NCBI RefSeq assembly: GCF_001646655.1
Contig: NZ_LPZN01000035.1
Coordinates: 32,271 to 96,270 of the forward strand
Direction: 5' to 3'
Length of the DNA: 64,000 nt
Origin: Rhodococcus gordoniae
GTDB lineage: Bacteria; Actinomycetota; Actinomycetes; Mycobacteriales; Mycobacteriaceae
The notes under the pieces are model-generated. The model was given only the letters and a program-made list of their open reading frames with translations. It did not search any database and was not told where the DNA came from. The translations under genes were made by a program, and so were the position numbers. Positions 43,605-53,047 of the stretch are shown here, piece after piece; positions within the stretch are counted from its first letter, which is position 1; each line of letters starts with the position of its first letter.

Positions 43605-45200
43605 TCAGTCGGAGACGGGGGTGACCTCGACGTCGACGAGGCGACCGTTGCGCACGAGCTGGACGGTGATCGGTTCGTCGATCTCCTGCTGCTGGACCGC
43701 CACGACGAGTTCGTCGGCGCTGGTGACCTCGCGGTCGCCGACCTTGACGATGACGTCGCCCTCGACGATGCCGGCGCGCTGGGCCGGGCTGTCCTGACGG
43801 ACGTTGGCGACCTCCGCGCCGCTCGCGACGTCGTTGACCACCGAGCGTGCGTTCACGCCGATGTCCGGGTGCCGCATCTCGCCGGTGCGGATCAGCTCCT
43901 GCGCCACCTCGGTGACGTCGTCGATGGGGATCGCGAAGCCCAGACCCACCGAACCGCCGGTCTCGGACTTGATCGCGGAGTTGATGCCGATCACGCGACC
44001 CTCCATGTCGATGAGGGGGCCGCCGGAGTTGCCGGGGTTGATCGAGGCGTCGGTCTGGACGGCGTCGATCACCGCGTCGGTGTCGGTGCCCTGCCCGCTG
44101 AGCCGCATGGGCCGGTGCAGCGCACTGACGATGCCGCGGGTGACGGTCTTGCTCAGGCCGAGCGGTGACCCGACCGCGACGACGTCCTCGCCTACCTGGA
44201 CGTCCTCGGAGCGGCCCAGTTCGGCGACGACCAGGTTGTCGACGTTCTCGACGGCGAGCACCGCGAGGTCGGTCTTGATGTCGCGTCCGACTATCGATGC
44301 GGGCACCTTCGTGCCGTCATCGAAGGTGACCTGCACCTTCGCGTCGGGGTTGCCGGCGGCCATCGAGATGACGTGGTTGTTGGTGACGATGTAGCCGGCG
44401 CCGTCGATCACCACGCCGGATCCGGTGCCGGCGTCGCCGCCGACGGTGGTCTGGATGGAGACGACCGCGGGCAGCACGGTGTCGGCGACACGCGCGACCG
44501 CGCCGGTGGGCAGTTCCTCGTCGGAGCCCGACTGGCTCAGCGTCACTCCGCGACTGGTCAGCGAGCCGTTGTCGGCGGTCGCGAGGGCGACGACGAGTCC
44601 GCCGACCATGCCGATGACGACGGCCACCGCAGCCAGTGTCGCGAGAGCACGGGGTTGGACACGGCGGTCGAACAACACCTCGCGCAGGGTGAGTCCGGGC
44701 GCCGGAGGAAGCTCCTGCTCCTCGGTCTCCCCGGCCATGGGCGGACCGAGCCGCACCGCGGAGTCGGGGTCGCGCCAGGGATCGACCTCTGCCTCGTCCT
44801 CGGCCGCGCCCGCCGGTTCCGACGGGGGACGCTGGAGTGTCTCGTCGGCGTCGGACGGCCGTCCGTAGGCCTCGGCGAGGATCGCGTCCGTCGGAGGCGC
44901 CTGATGGACGCGCGGGTCGACGACGCGAGGATGAGCCGAGGAGTCGAACGATCCGTCGGCGCCGTCCGGGCGTCCGAAGACACGTGCCGATGCGGGATCG
45001 ACGGCCGGGCGGTAGACGGGCCGGGGGTCGAGGCGAGGCGCGTCGGCAGGACGGGGGATCGCGCCGTCCGGCAGGTCGGACCCGGCCGACGAGGCGTTGC
45101 CGGACGAGCCTCTCCCCGACGAGGCATGGGGCAGCTCGTCGCCACGACGAGGGCCGTCGCCGGCCGGTCGTTCGGTGTGCTGCGCAGATTCGGCCGTCAC
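43605..45200 (-). CDS. htrA: HtrA-type membrane serine protease
   Basis: A 531-residue protease. The first 180 residues are a long disordered cytosolic arm rich in Pro, Asp and Arg. A membrane helix (LATLAAVAVVIGMVGGLVVALAT, about 187-209) places the trypsin-like domain outside. The triad is His276 (NNHVIS), Asp311 (KTDLAVL) and Ser392 (GNSGGPL). A PDZ domain closes the chain (GAEVANVRQDSPAQRAGIVEGDVIVKVGD). It degrades or refolds envelope proteins under stress and, next to sigE and rseA, is a natural SigE target (inference from the known regulon). Confidence 0.94.
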   Translation of the reverse strand: MTAESAQHTERPAGDGPRRGDELPHASSGRGSSGNASSAGSDLPDGAIPRPADAPRLDPRPVYRPAVDPASARVFGRPDGADGSFDSSAHPRVVDPRVHQAPPTDAILAEAYGRPSDADETLQRPPSEPAGAAEDEAEVDPWRDPDSAVRLGPPMAGETEEQELPPAPGLTLREVLFDRRVQPRALATLAAVAVVIGMVGGLVVALATADNGSLTSRGVTLSQSGSDEELPTGAVARVADTVLPAVVSIQTTVGGDAGTGSGVVIDGAGYIVTNNHVISMAAGNPDAKVQVTFDDGTKVPASIVGRDIKTDLAVLAVENVDNLVVAELGRSEDVQVGEDVVAVGSPLGLSKTVTRGIVSALHRPMRLSGQGTDTDAVIDAVQTDASINPGNSGGPLIDMEGRVIGINSAIKSETGGSVGLGFAIPIDDVTEVAQELIRTGEMRHPDIGVNARSVVNDVASGAEVANVRQDSPAQRAGIVEGDVIVKVGDREVTSADELVVAVQQQEIDEPITVQLVRNGRLVDVEVTPVSD

Positions 45201-45282
45201 GCGTGCCCGTCTCCCCCGTATAGGTCCGTCACGCAGCCCAGTATCACCGATGGCATCGGATCACCTGTTACCGACCGTCCGG

Positions 45283-45615
45283 TCACCGGCGCCGGAGAAT
45301 CGACCACCGGCGCGCGGCGAACCGGTCGTCCGCCTGCGGATGCGGGGACGGATCGCACAGGTGTGAAGGAATGCTGCTCAGCGTTCCCAGGAGCGAACTC
45401 GGCATACGGGGTACGTGATCGGCGGCGGACCGGAGTGCGTGGCGGGCCTGCTGCTGGGCTTCGACCTCGGCGGCGCACTCGGGACACATCGACAGGTGCT
45501 GGGCGGCCCGCATGTAGGCCGCCATGCGCAGTTCGCCGTCGACGAATGCGGCAACTGCCTCGCTGGCGAGATGTTCCGTGGAGCCGAACCTGCGAGGTGG
45601 TTGCACCATCGTCAT
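45283..45615 (-). CDS. rseA: Zinc anti-sigma factor RseA
   Basis: A 110-residue protein. ATG 45,615 follows GGGAGG closely and lies 17 bp after the sigE stop; an in-frame ATG 9 codons earlier would overlap sigE. The ZAS motif His-X3-Cys-X2-Cys is present in HLSMCPECAAEV after a first helix (AVAAFVDGELRMAAYMRAAQ). No membrane helix is seen, as in mycobacterial RseA, which holds SigE and releases it on oxidation or after phosphorylation and proteolysis. The C-terminus is shorter than the M. tuberculosis protein. Confidence 0.9.
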   Translation of the reverse strand: MTMVQPPRRFGSTEHLASEAVAAFVDGELRMAAYMRAAQHLSMCPECAAEVEAQQQARHALRSAADHVPRMPSSLLGTLSSIPSHLCDPSPHPQADDRFAARRWSILRRR

Positions 45616-45631
45616 CACTACCTCCCGGCGG

Positions 45632-46330
45632 CTACCCCGCATCGACGCGACCGTTTTCGGCCTTTCCGTGCTCGCGCAGGTACTCGCGGAGTGCCTGGCG
45701 GCCTCGGTGGATACGACTTCGTACCGTACCGAGTTTCACCCCCAGTGTGGCACCGATCTCCTCGTAGGACAGACCTTCGATGTCACAGAGCACCACCGCG
45801 GCACGGTACTCGGGTCCGAGCGAGTCCAGTGCGGACTGCAGATCGGCGCCGAGACGCGCGTCGTGATAGATCTCCTCGGGGTTCGGCCCTGCGGCCGGTA
45901 CCCGATCGTAGTCGTCCGGGAGCGCTTCCATCCGGATGCGGTTCCGGCGGCGCACCATGTCCAGGAAGAGATTCGTGGTGATGCGGTGCAACCAGCCCTC
46001 GAACGTGCCGGGCTGGTAGTTCTGCAACGATCGGAAGACGCGGATGAAGGTCTCCTGCGTGAGATCCTCGGCGTCCTGGGCATTACCGGAAAGACGGTAG
46101 GCGAGGCGGTAGACACGGTCGCCGTGCTCACGAACGAGCTCGTCCCACGACGGCATGGCCGTGCGATCCCCGGTGGCATCGAACGCCGCGGTGCCGCTCA
46201 GGTCCGCCTCGAAGGCAGCGTCGAGCGCCGAGGCGTCGTACTCGGGAACGGTGTGGGATCGGGTCATGTGGATCGCTGGATCCTCCTCGTCGGGACCGCG
46301 GACGGACACGGGCTTCGGGGCCTGCAACAC
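45632..46330 (-). CDS. sigE: ECF sigma factor SigE
   Basis: A 232-residue extracytoplasmic-function sigma factor. Region 2 is [34 protein letters not shown] with the -10 recognising helix, followed by [17 protein letters not shown]. Region 4 is [38 protein letters not shown]. These are nearly identical to mycobacterial SigE, which answers envelope, oxidative and heat stress. ATG 46,330 is taken as start; ATG 46,267 is an alternative that would drop 21 residues of the variable N-terminus. First gene of sigE-rseA-htrA-tatB. Confidence 0.95.
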   Translation of the reverse strand: MLQAPKPVSVRGPDEEDPAIHMTRSHTVPEYDASALDAAFEADLSGTAAFDATGDRTAMPSWDELVREHGDRVYRLAYRLSGNAQDAEDLTQETFIRVFRSLQNYQPGTFEGWLHRITTNLFLDMVRRRNRIRMEALPDDYDRVPAAGPNPEEIYHDARLGADLQSALDSLGPEYRAAVVLCDIEGLSYEEIGATLGVKLGTVRSRIHRGRQALREYLREHGKAENGRVDAG

Positions 46331-46569
46331 TCGATCTGCGCGGGATATTCCTCGAGGGAACGTCCCCCGCGGCGGTGTGTCCTCGAAGTCGTGAACCGGA
46401 GCGATCGTCTGGTTCGTCGATCGTCAGTCTTCCTCGCGGCGATGTGGTCGCCGTATGAGTAGCCTGAAACGTCCCTGAGAAAACCGCCCCGGGCGTGATC
46501 CCCCTCGGAATCACACAACTCACGGCACCATTCCGTGCGCGCCTGCCTGCGCGAGCGAATCGCCGAGGA

Positions 46570-46575
46570 TAGCCT
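46570..46575 (+). promoter_or_regulatory. Putative -10 of a leaderless promoter (O-methyltransferase)
   Basis: TAGCCT lies 7 nt before the GTG at 46,583. This decides that start over the in-frame GTG at 46,535. The rest of 46,331-46,569 is the divergent sigE control region; a second TAGCCT is at 46,460. I could not assign a sigma class to the sigE promoter. Confidence 0.5.
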
Positions 46576-46582
46576 CGGTGAG

Positions 46583-47218
46583 GTGCAGACCAACGCCGAT
46601 CGCATTCTGACCCACGCCGAGAACATCGTCGTCGAGGACGAGGAACTCGCCGCGGCGCGTGACCGTGCCGAAGATCTGGGTGCCGACCCGGTCTCCCCCT
46701 CCGTCGGAGCCGCCCTTGCGATGTTCGCCCGCATGCTCGACGCCAGGACTGTAGTGGAGATCGGCACCGGTGCGGGTGTGAGCGGGCTGTGGTTGCTGCA
46801 CGGTCTCCGTGAGGACGGCGTGCTCACCACGATCGACAGCGAACCGGAACATCAACGCGCGGCGAAGATCGCCTTCCGTGAAGCCGGCATCGTGGCGTCG
46901 CGCACCCGGCTCATCAACGGCCGGGCGCTGGACGTGCTGCCGCGACTCGCCGACTCCGGCTACGACATGGTCTTCGTCGACGCGACCCCCGCCGACCATC
47001 CGCACTTCGTGCGCGAAGGGGTGCGCCTGCTCCGGCCGGGCGGGGTGATCGTGCTGCACAACGCCCTGCTCGACGGGCGGGTCGCCGACCCGGCCGCGCG
47101 CGACGCGACGGTGCTCGCGGTGCGGGAGGCCACCCGTGCGGTGTCCGACGACGAGCGTCTCGCACCGGTGGTCCTGCCGCTCGGCGACGGGCTCCTCTGC
47201 GCGGTGCGCCTCAGCTGA
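46583..47218 (+). CDS. Class I SAM-dependent O-methyltransferase (Rv1220c-like)
   Basis: A 211-residue enzyme of the catechol/caffeoyl-CoA O-methyltransferase family. SAM-binding motif I is [16 protein letters not shown], followed by [18 protein letters not shown]; the metal/catalytic segment is [32 protein letters not shown], in which Ala replaces the usual second Asp. Divergent from sigE exactly as Rv1220c is in M. tuberculosis. The methyl acceptor is unknown. The last seven codons and the stop are tandemly duplicated just downstream. Confidence 0.88.
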   Translation: MQTNADRILTHAENIVVEDEELAAARDRAEDLGADPVSPSVGAALAMFARMLDARTVVEIGTGAGVSGLWLLHGLREDGVLTTIDSEPEHQRAAKIAFREAGIVASRTRLINGRALDVLPRLADSGYDMVFVDATPADHPHFVREGVRLLRPGGVIVLHNALLDGRVADPAARDATVLAVREATRAVSDDERLAPVVLPLGDGLLCAVRLS

Positions 47219-47257
47219 TCTGCGCGGTGCGCCTCAGCTGATCTGCGCGGGTGCGCC
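47196..47257 (+). repeat. 23-bp tandem duplication across the gene end
   Basis: A 23-bp unit covering the last codons and stop of the O-methyltransferase (47,196-47,218) is repeated exactly at 47,219-47,241 and partly again from 47,242 with one inserted G. It looks like a replication-slippage product fixed after the stop codon. Confidence 0.9.
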
Positions 47258-47288
47258 CGGGCCGAGAACGTCCCCGGCGAGCGGGCGC

Positions 47289-48503
47289 TCAGATCCAGAT
47301 GCCCTTGCCGATGGCGACGACACCACCGTTGCTGACCGCGAACCGCTGCCGGTCGCGCTCGAGGTCCACGCCGATGATCTCACCGTCGCCGACGACGACG
47401 TTCTTGTCGAGGATCGCTCGGCGCACCACCGCGCCCTTGCCGATGCGCACACCGGGCATGAGCACGCTGCCCTCGACGGTCGCTCCGTCGTCGACCATGA
47501 CGGTCGAGCTGAGCACCGAGTTGCGGACCGTGGCGGCCGACAGGATGCTGCCGGCACCGACGATCGATTCCTGCGCCAGACCGCCCTGCACGAACTTCGC
47601 GGGCGGAAGGTTCTCGGCCGCCCCACGGATCGGCCACCTCCGGTTGTAGAGGTTGAAGATCGGGTGGACCGACACGAGGTCCATGTGGGCGTCGTAGAAG
47701 GCGTCGAGCGTGCCGACGTCGCGCCAGTAGGCACGGTCGCGTTCGGTCGCGCCGGGGACCACGTTGTCGTTGAAATCGTAGACGTGGGCCTCACCCTGCT
47801 CGACGAGCGCGGGAATGATGTCGCCGCCCATGTCGTGGTCGGAGTCGGGATTCTCCGAGTCGGCGCGCAGCGCCTCGACGAGGACCTTCGTGGTGAAGAC
47901 GTAGTTGCCCATCGACGCGAACGTGACGTTGGGGTCGTCGGGCGTCCCGGGCGGGTGCGCGGGCTTCTCGAGGAACTGGGTGATCCTGCCGCTCTCGTCG
48001 CTGTCGATGCATCCGAACGCGAACGCCTCGCTGCGCGGCACGCGGATACCGGCGACGGTGACGCCGGCTCCCGACTCGATGTGCTGACGCACCATCTGCT
48101 CGGGATCCATCCGGTAGACGTGGTCGGCACCGAAGACCACGATGTACTCGGGATCCTCGTCGTAGACCAGGTTGAGCGACTGCAGGATCGCGTCGGCGCT
48201 GCCGGTGTACCAGCGTGGACCGAGACGCTGCTGGGCCGGCACCGGGGTGATGTACTCACCCGTGAAGCCCGACAGGCGCCAGGTCTGCGAGATGTGCCGG
48301 TCCAGGGAGTGCGACTTGTACTGCGTGAGAACGCAGATGCGCAGATAGCCGGCGTTCACGAGATTGCTGAGCACGAAGTCGATGAGGCGGTACGCGCCCC
48401 CGAACGGCACTGCTGGCTTGGCTCTGTCCGCGGTCAGCGGATACAGACGTTTGCCCTCGCCGCCGGCGAGAACGATTCCAAGCACATGGGGCTGGCTCCT
48501 CAC
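47289..48503 (-). CDS. glgC: Glucose-1-phosphate adenylyltransferase
   Basis: A 404-residue ADP-glucose pyrophosphorylase. GTG 48,503 is chosen because it aligns with the known N-terminus ([20 protein letters not shown]) and sits 7 nt after a TAGGTT -10; a TTG three codons upstream is less likely. The nucleotidyltransferase motif [20 protein letters not shown], the ADP/glucose site [19 protein letters not shown] and FLEKP, and a C-terminal left-handed beta helix are all present. It makes ADP-glucose for GlgM, the divergent neighbour. Confidence 0.96.
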   Translation of the reverse strand: MRSQPHVLGIVLAGGEGKRLYPLTADRAKPAVPFGGAYRLIDFVLSNLVNAGYLRICVLTQYKSHSLDRHISQTWRLSGFTGEYITPVPAQQRLGPRWYTGSADAILQSLNLVYDEDPEYIVVFGADHVYRMDPEQMVRQHIESGAGVTVAGIRVPRSEAFAFGCIDSDESGRITQFLEKPAHPPGTPDDPNVTFASMGNYVFTTKVLVEALRADSENPDSDHDMGGDIIPALVEQGEAHVYDFNDNVVPGATERDRAYWRDVGTLDAFYDAHMDLVSVHPIFNLYNRRWPIRGAAENLPPAKFVQGGLAQESIVGAGSILSAATVRNSVLSSTVMVDDGATVEGSVLMPGVRIGKGAVVRRAILDKNVVVGDGEIIGVDLERDRQRFAVSNGGVVAIGKGIWI

Positions 48504-48510
48504 ACGCTTC

Positions 48511-48516
48511 AACCTA
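48511..48516 (-). promoter_or_regulatory. Putative -10 of a leaderless promoter (glgC)
   Basis: On the minus strand TAGGTT lies 7 nt before the GTG of glgC at 48,503. Confidence 0.5.
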
Positions 48517-48605
48517 TCCCCCGACCCAGGCCGCCGCCAGCGAAGCGGGATCTCGGCGTCGGATCACACAGTCCGGGCCGGGTGGCCGGAACCCGCGCCG
48601 CCCGC

Positions 48606-48611
48606 TAGTTT
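48606..48611 (+). promoter_or_regulatory. Putative -10 of a leaderless promoter (glgM)
   Basis: TAGTTT lies 6 nt before the GTG of glgM at 48,618. The 114-bp divergent region thus has mirror-image leaderless promoters for glgC and glgM. Confidence 0.5.
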
Positions 48612-48617
48612 GAGGCG

Positions 48618-49790
48618 GTGAGGGTGGCAATGATGACGCGGGAATATCCGCCTGAGGTGTACGGCGGGGCCGGGGTCCACGTCACCGAACTCGTCGACCG
48701 ACTGCGCCGACTGGTCGAGGTCGACGTGCACTGCACGGGCGCACCGCGCGACACCGCGTTCGTGCATTCCCCCGACCCGGCGCTCCGCGACGCCAATCCC
48801 GCTCTGACGACCCTGTCCGCCGGGTTGCGCATGGCGCATGCTGCCTCCGGCGTCGACGTGGTGCACTCCCACACCTGGTACACGGGCCTGGCCGGACATC
48901 TCGCCGCCGAACTCCACGACGTTCCGCACATCCTCACCGCGCACTCCCTCGAGCCGCGACGGCCGTGGAAGGCCGAGCAGCTCGGAGGCGGCTACCGCAT
49001 CTCCTCCTGGTCCGAACGCAACGCCGTCCGGTACGCCGACGCCGTCATCGCCGTCAGCGACGGGATGCGCCTCGACGTGCTCGACGCGTACCCCTTCGTC
49101 GACCCCGCACGGGTCCACGTGGTGCGTAACGGGATCGACACCACCGTCTGGCATCCGGGTCCGGCCGCCCCCGGTCACGAATCCGCGGTCGCCCGGCTCG
49201 GTCTCGACCCGGACCGCCCGATCGCCGTGTTCGTCGGCCGCATCACCCGGCAGAAGGGCGTCGGGCATCTGATCGCCGCGGCACACCACCTCGATCCGGA
49301 CATCCAGCTCGTCCTGTGCGCCGGCGCCCCCGACACCCCCGAGATCGCTGCGGAGACCGAACGCGCGGTGGCGGCCCTGCAGGACGCCCGCAACGGGGTG
49401 CACTGGGTACGCGAGATGCTGCCCACCGAGTCGGTCCGCGAACTGCTCTCGGCGGCGACCGTTTTCGTCTGCCCCTCGGTGTACGAACCGCTGGGAATCG
49501 TCAACCTCGAGGCCATGGCCTGCGAGACCGCCGTGGTCGCCTCCGATGTGGGCGGTATCCCGGAGGTCGTGCAGGACGGAGTCACCGGACGCCTGGTGCA
49601 CTACGACGCCTTCGACACCGAGACCTACGAGCGCGCACTCGCCGCGGCCGTCGACGAGGTGGCGAGCGACCGCCATCGCGCCGCGGAATGGGGCCGGGCC
49701 GGTCGCAACCGCGCCGTCAGCGAATTCTCGTGGGCACAGATCGCCCGCCAGACCGTTGCCGTCTACCAGCAGGTGCTCACGGCGCGCTGA
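48618..49790 (+). CDS. glgM: Alpha-maltose-1-phosphate synthase (GlgA/GlgM family)
   Basis: A 390-residue GT-B, GT4-family transferase. The N-terminal REYPPEVYGGAGVHVTELV gives the acceptor/phosphate loop. The C-terminal domain has VFVGRITRQKGVGHL and the nucleotide-sugar motif PSVYEPLGIVNLEAMACET with both Glu residues. The M. tuberculosis orthologue Rv1212c was named glgA but joins ADP-glucose to glucose-1-phosphate, making maltose-1-phosphate for GlgE. Trehalose recovered by LpqY-SugABC can enter the same pool. The last 14 nt overlap the convergent methyltransferase gene. Confidence 0.92.
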   Translation: MRVAMMTREYPPEVYGGAGVHVTELVDRLRRLVEVDVHCTGAPRDTAFVHSPDPALRDANPALTTLSAGLRMAHAASGVDVVHSHTWYTGLAGHLAAELHDVPHILTAHSLEPRRPWKAEQLGGGYRISSWSERNAVRYADAVIAVSDGMRLDVLDAYPFVDPARVHVVRNGIDTTVWHPGPAAPGHESAVARLGLDPDRPIAVFVGRITRQKGVGHLIAAAHHLDPDIQLVLCAGAPDTPEIAAETERAVAALQDARNGVHWVREMLPTESVRELLSAATVFVCPSVYEPLGIVNLEAMACETAVVASDVGGIPEVVQDGVTGRLVHYDAFDTETYERALAAAVDEVASDRHRAAEWGRAGRNRAVSEFSWAQIARQTVAVYQQVLTAR

Positions 49791-50643
49791 GTTCGCCGGC
49801 CGTGCCGATCCGTCGCCACGCGGTGACGGTGACCGACACCGTCACCGCGAACGGGTCGGGCAGCGAGGCCAGCAGCTGCTCGCGCCGCTCGGACGTGACG
49901 TGGTGCGCCGACGGGCCCATCCCCGCGACGAGACCGAGTACGTCGCGCGGGAGGGCGGCCGTGAAGCGCACGTCCGTTCGTCCCACCCGCTCGAAGTGTC
50001 CCGACAGCGCGGAGGACAGCCGTTCGGTCTTCTTGTCGTCCACGCTCACCATGCCGGGCAGCGCGACCAGCTCACGCAGATGCTCCGAGGTGGGCGTGGC
50101 GACGACGAGCGTCCCTCCGGGCTCGAGCACGCGGTGGCTCTCGGCCGCGTTGCGGGGCGCGAAGATCGACAGCACGTGTGTGAGCGAGGCCGACCGTACG
50201 GGCAGCCGCTGCCACGCGTCGGCCAGGATCGCACCGGCCCGCGGATGACTGCGGGCGATGCGTCGCACCGCGGGCTTGGAGACGTCGAGTCCGATGCCGC
50301 GCGCCGCCGGTATCGCGTCGAGCACGCTCGCGAGGTACCGACCTGTTCCGGCACCCACCTCGAGGATTGCCGCAACCGTGTCGTCCGTCGATTCGACGCA
50401 CACGTCGGCCACCGCATCACGGATCGGGTCGTAGTGCCCGGCCCCGAGGAAATCGGCGCGGGCGGCGATCATCTCGGCGGTGTCGCCGGTGAAGGGTGTC
50501 GAACCCCCGGCGAGCAGCGACACGTAACCCTGGCGCGCGACGTCGAAGCTGTGCCCGCGATCGCACACCACGACGTTGTCGTCGAGGTCGAGCGCGGACT
50601 CGCAGTGTGGGCACGCGAGAAGGTCGATCACATCGGCGAGCAT
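49777..50643 (-). CDS. 23S rRNA (guanine-N1)-methyltransferase, RlmA type
   Basis: A 288-residue methyltransferase. The N-terminal zinc ribbon (LLACPHCESALDLDDNVVVCDRGHSFD: Cys, Cys, Cys, His) and the linker ARQGYVSLLAGG are signatures of RlmA(I)/RlmA(II), which methylate G745 or G748 of 23S rRNA. SAM motif I is ILEVGAGTGRYLASVL. RlmA(II)-type enzymes (TlrB) give tylosin resistance; which class this is cannot be settled by eye. GGAGG precedes the ATG at 50,643. Confidence 0.88.
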   Translation of the reverse strand: MLADVIDLLACPHCESALDLDDNVVVCDRGHSFDVARQGYVSLLAGGSTPFTGDTAEMIAARADFLGAGHYDPIRDAVADVCVESTDDTVAAILEVGAGTGRYLASVLDAIPAARGIGLDVSKPAVRRIARSHPRAGAILADAWQRLPVRSASLTHVLSIFAPRNAAESHRVLEPGGTLVVATPTSEHLRELVALPGMVSVDDKKTERLSSALSGHFERVGRTDVRFTAALPRDVLGLVAGMGPSAHHVTSERREQLLASLPDPFAVTVSVTVTAWRRIGTAGELSAP

Positions 50644-50660
50644 CGCGCCTCCGATCGTCT

Positions 50661-50719
50661 TCTCAGGACGACACCGGGCCCCGCGCGCCGAGGAGCGCGG
50701 GGCCCGGAGTGCCCTGAGA
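50661..50719. terminator. Extended terminator hairpin
   Basis: Inner perfect 13-bp GC stem (50,674-50,686 with 50,695-50,707, 8-nt loop) inside outer 7-bp arms TCTCAGG/CCTGAGA (50,661-50,667 and 50,713-50,719). It lies between the stop of the DUF3117 gene and the methyltransferase start, both on the minus strand. Confidence 0.85.
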
Positions 50720-50727
50720 GGGGCCGA

Positions 50728-50895
50728 TCAGCTGGTGACACTCTTGAGTTCGTCGCCGAGTGCCGCAGCCTCTTCCGGCGTGAGCTCGACGACCAGACGT
50801 CCGCCGCCCTCGAGTGGAACCCTCATGACGATTCCTCGTCCCTCTTTGGTTGCTTCGAGGGGACCGTCCCCGGTCCGGGGCTTCATGGCCGCCAT
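50728..50895 (-). CDS. DUF3117 small protein (Rv1211-like)
   Basis: A 55-residue protein. ATG 50,895 has GGAGGGAG upstream. The whole chain, from MKPRTGDGPLEATKEGRG to LTPEEAAALGDELKSV, is the conserved actinobacterial DUF3117 sequence found next to tag and glgM in M. tuberculosis as well (Rv1211). Probably one small beta domain plus a helix. Function unknown. Confidence 0.9.
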   Translation of the reverse strand: MAAMKPRTGDGPLEATKEGRGIVMRVPLEGGGRLVVELTPEEAAALGDELKSVTS

Positions 50896-50992
50896 CCTCT
50901 GCTCCCTCCAAATCTGCACCCGACCGCCGGGCGCGTGGGTTACCGTGTGGTTGCATCGCCGATCGCGGCGACGCGCACCCTCTCATTCTTCC

Positions 50993-51643
50993 CTATCCGG
51001 AATACGTGCGCGTAGCTGACTCCTGGGTAAGAGACCCTTCCGGGTTCTGCGGACCGAGTGACACCCAGCACGATTCCAGGTGATCGTCGACCATCCCGGT
51101 GGCCTGCATCAGCGCATATGCAGTGGTAGGGCCCACAAATCGAAAGCCGCGACGCTTCAGCTCACGGGCCATCGCCGTGGACTCCGGTGTCACCGCCGGA
51201 ACCGACTCGATCGTGCGCAACCGTCGCGCGCGTCGCGGCGGTGCGAACGACCACAACAGGTCGTCGAGGGCGGTGGGTAATTCGAGCACGGCCCGCGCGT
51301 TGGCGATCACCGCCTCGATCTTGCGGCGGTTGCGCACGATGCCCGCGTCGGCGAGCAGTCGTTCGACGTCGACCTCCGTGAAACAGGCGACCGCATCGAC
51401 GTCGAACCCCCGGAACGCCGCGCGGAAGGCCTCGCGCTTGCGCAGGATCGTCAGCCACGACAGGCCCGACTGGAACGCCTCGAGCGAGAGCCGCTCGAAC
51501 ATCTCGTCGCGCCCGTGCAGCGGCCGGCCCCACTCGCAATCGTGGTAGTCGCGGTAGAGCGACGAACCGGGACCGTCGACGGCCCACGGGCACCGCACGC
51601 GGTCGTCGGTGTCGATCACGGCCCCCTGCTCGTCGGGCCTCAC
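50993..51643 (-). CDS. tag: DNA-3-methyladenine glycosylase I
   Basis: A 216-residue base-excision enzyme. GTG 51,643 overlaps the stop of the upstream DivIVA-like gene (GTGA). Tag hallmarks: RCPWAV and YHDCEWGRPLHGRDEMFERLSLEAFQSGLSWLTIL, the helix-hairpin-helix region, FVGPTTAYALMQATGMVDDHLESCW, where Cys and His residues bind zinc. It removes 3-methyladenine from DNA. Corresponds to tagA (Rv1210). Confidence 0.94.
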   Translation of the reverse strand: MRPDEQGAVIDTDDRVRCPWAVDGPGSSLYRDYHDCEWGRPLHGRDEMFERLSLEAFQSGLSWLTILRKREAFRAAFRGFDVDAVACFTEVDVERLLADAGIVRNRRKIEAVIANARAVLELPTALDDLLWSFAPPRRARRLRTIESVPAVTPESTAMARELKRRGFRFVGPTTAYALMQATGMVDDHLESCWVSLGPQNPEGSLTQESATRTYSG

Positions 51644-52077
51644 CGTGACTCCCCCGGCGACTCCGACGACGCGCGTTCGGTGACGCTCTCCCCATCGACG
51701 TCTCCGGCCCCGGCCCCGGCGACATCCTCTGTCTCGACATCCTCTGCCTCGACGTCCTCCTCGGCGCCGTCGACCGACGACTCTCCCGCCGCACGCGCCT
51801 CCGCATCGGCGAGCCGGACCCGCAGATCGTCGACCTCGCGGGCGAGACGATCGAGCGCCCAGTCGACCTCGCTCATCTTGTAACCCCGCACGGTCTGCTG
51901 GAACCGCAGGTCGCGGATGTCGGTGCCGGTGACGTCGGTGGCGGGCAGCACCGTGACGGTGGTGCCCGGAGGCAGCGGTGCCAGCGTCTCGCCCCGGCCG
52001 AAGACGGCGCTCGCGACGAAGAACAGCACCGCGGCGACGCCCGCCATCACGAGCACGTACAGCAGAACCGTGAGCAT
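51640..52077 (-). CDS. DivIVA-domain membrane protein (Rv1209-like)
   Basis: A 145-residue protein. An N-terminal membrane helix (LTVLLYVLVMAGVAAVLFFVASAVFG) leads to a short segment with FQQTVRGYKMSEVDWALDRLAREVDDLR, the DivIVA-type motif seen in mycobacterial Wag31-related proteins. The last 50 residues are acidic and low in complexity. It could sit at the cell pole or septum (inference). Coupled to tag downstream by a 4-nt overlap; the same order occurs in M. tuberculosis. Confidence 0.85.
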   Translation of the reverse strand: MLTVLLYVLVMAGVAAVLFFVASAVFGRGETLAPLPPGTTVTVLPATDVTGTDIRDLRFQQTVRGYKMSEVDWALDRLAREVDDLRVRLADAEARAAGESSVDGAEEDVEAEDVETEDVAGAGAGDVDGESVTERASSESPGESR

Positions 52078-52129
52078 GCTCCGATCTTGGCACGAGCGGC
52101 CGACACCGGCCGGGGTACCGGCCGTCGGT

Positions 52130-53047
52130 TCAGCCGGTGACCGTCACCATCGGGGGCCGGTCGGTGAGATCGACGATGGTCTCGAACGGCACGAACGCGT
52201 CGCCCTCCACCAGGAACTGGGTGAGCGGCGCACCCGAGTCGGCGATTCCGCACCGCGCGAGCATCGTGCCCACGATCTGCCGGCTCATCGCCCCGAGCTC
52301 GGACAGCGGGCGGTTGCGGTGCTTGCGGACTCCGAGATTGACCTGTGCGATCGCGTGGAGACCGAACCGGTCGTAGGTGTCGAGCAGCAACCCGATCTCC
52401 ACTCCGTAACCGGGTGCGAACGGGACCGACTCGAGCAGTTCCCGCGTGCCGGCGTACTCACCGCCGAGCGGTTGCAGCACACAGGTCAGCTCCGGTCGCA
52501 GCGCCGCGAGCAACGGCCGTGCGACGAGTTCGGTGACCCGGCCACCGCCGTGTGCGTCCTCGCCTCCCCCTGTGCGCAACGGCCGCCGGTAGTAGCCCTT
52601 GACGAGGTGGACGCCGTCGCCGAGCAACAGCGGCCCGAGCAGTTTCGGCACGAAAGCCGGGTCGGGATCGATCAGATCGGAGTCGACGAAGGCAATGATG
52701 TCGCCGGAGGTCGCGGCAAGCGACCGCCACAGCACCTCGCCCTTGCCCGGGACGGGCTCGATGCCCGGTACCGCCTCCTCCCGGGACAGGACGCGGGCGC
52801 CCGCCGCCCGTGCCCGCGACGCGGTCTCGTCGGTGGAACCCGAATCGAGAACCACCAGTTCGTCCACGAGACCACCGAGCAGCGGGTGGATCGTGTCGAT
52901 CACTCCCGCGACGGTGTCCTCCTCGTCGAGGGCGGGCAGCACCACGGTCACCGTGCGGCCCGCCTTGGCCTCGATCAGTTCATCGATCGCCCAGGTGGGC
53001 CGGTCCCAGCTGTTGGCCTCGCCCCACGTGCGTGCAGGTGCACTCAT
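52130..53047 (-). CDS. gpgS: Glucosyl-3-phosphoglycerate synthase
   Basis: A 305-residue GT81/GT-A transferase that joins NDP-glucose to 3-phosphoglycerate, the first step to methylglucose lipopolysaccharides. ATG 53,047 overlaps the folP2 stop (ATGA). Motifs: VTVVLPALDEEDTVAGVI, VVLDSGSTDETASRA, the metal-binding FVDSDLIDPD, VKGYYRRPLR and GGEYAGTRELLESVPFAPGYGVEIGLL. Orthologue Rv1208. It is in one operon with folP2 and fadD6. Confidence 0.94.
   Translation of the reverse strand: MSAPARTWGEANSWDRPTWAIDELIEAKAGRTVTVVLPALDEEDTVAGVIDTIHPLLGGLVDELVVLDSGSTDETASRARAAGARVLSREEAVPGIEPVPGKGEVLWRSLAATSGDIIAFVDSDLIDPDPAFVPKLLGPLLLGDGVHLVKGYYRRPLRTGGGEDAHGGGRVTELVARPLLAALRPELTCVLQPLGGEYAGTRELLESVPFAPGYGVEIGLLLDTYDRFGLHAIAQVNLGVRKHRNRPLSELGAMSRQIVGTMLARCGIADSGAPLTQFLVEGDAFVPFETIVDLTDRPPMVTVTG

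Noticed and set aside
47196..47257. Short repeats considered as a CRISPR array
   Set aside because: The copies are directly adjacent without spacers and consist of coding sequence.
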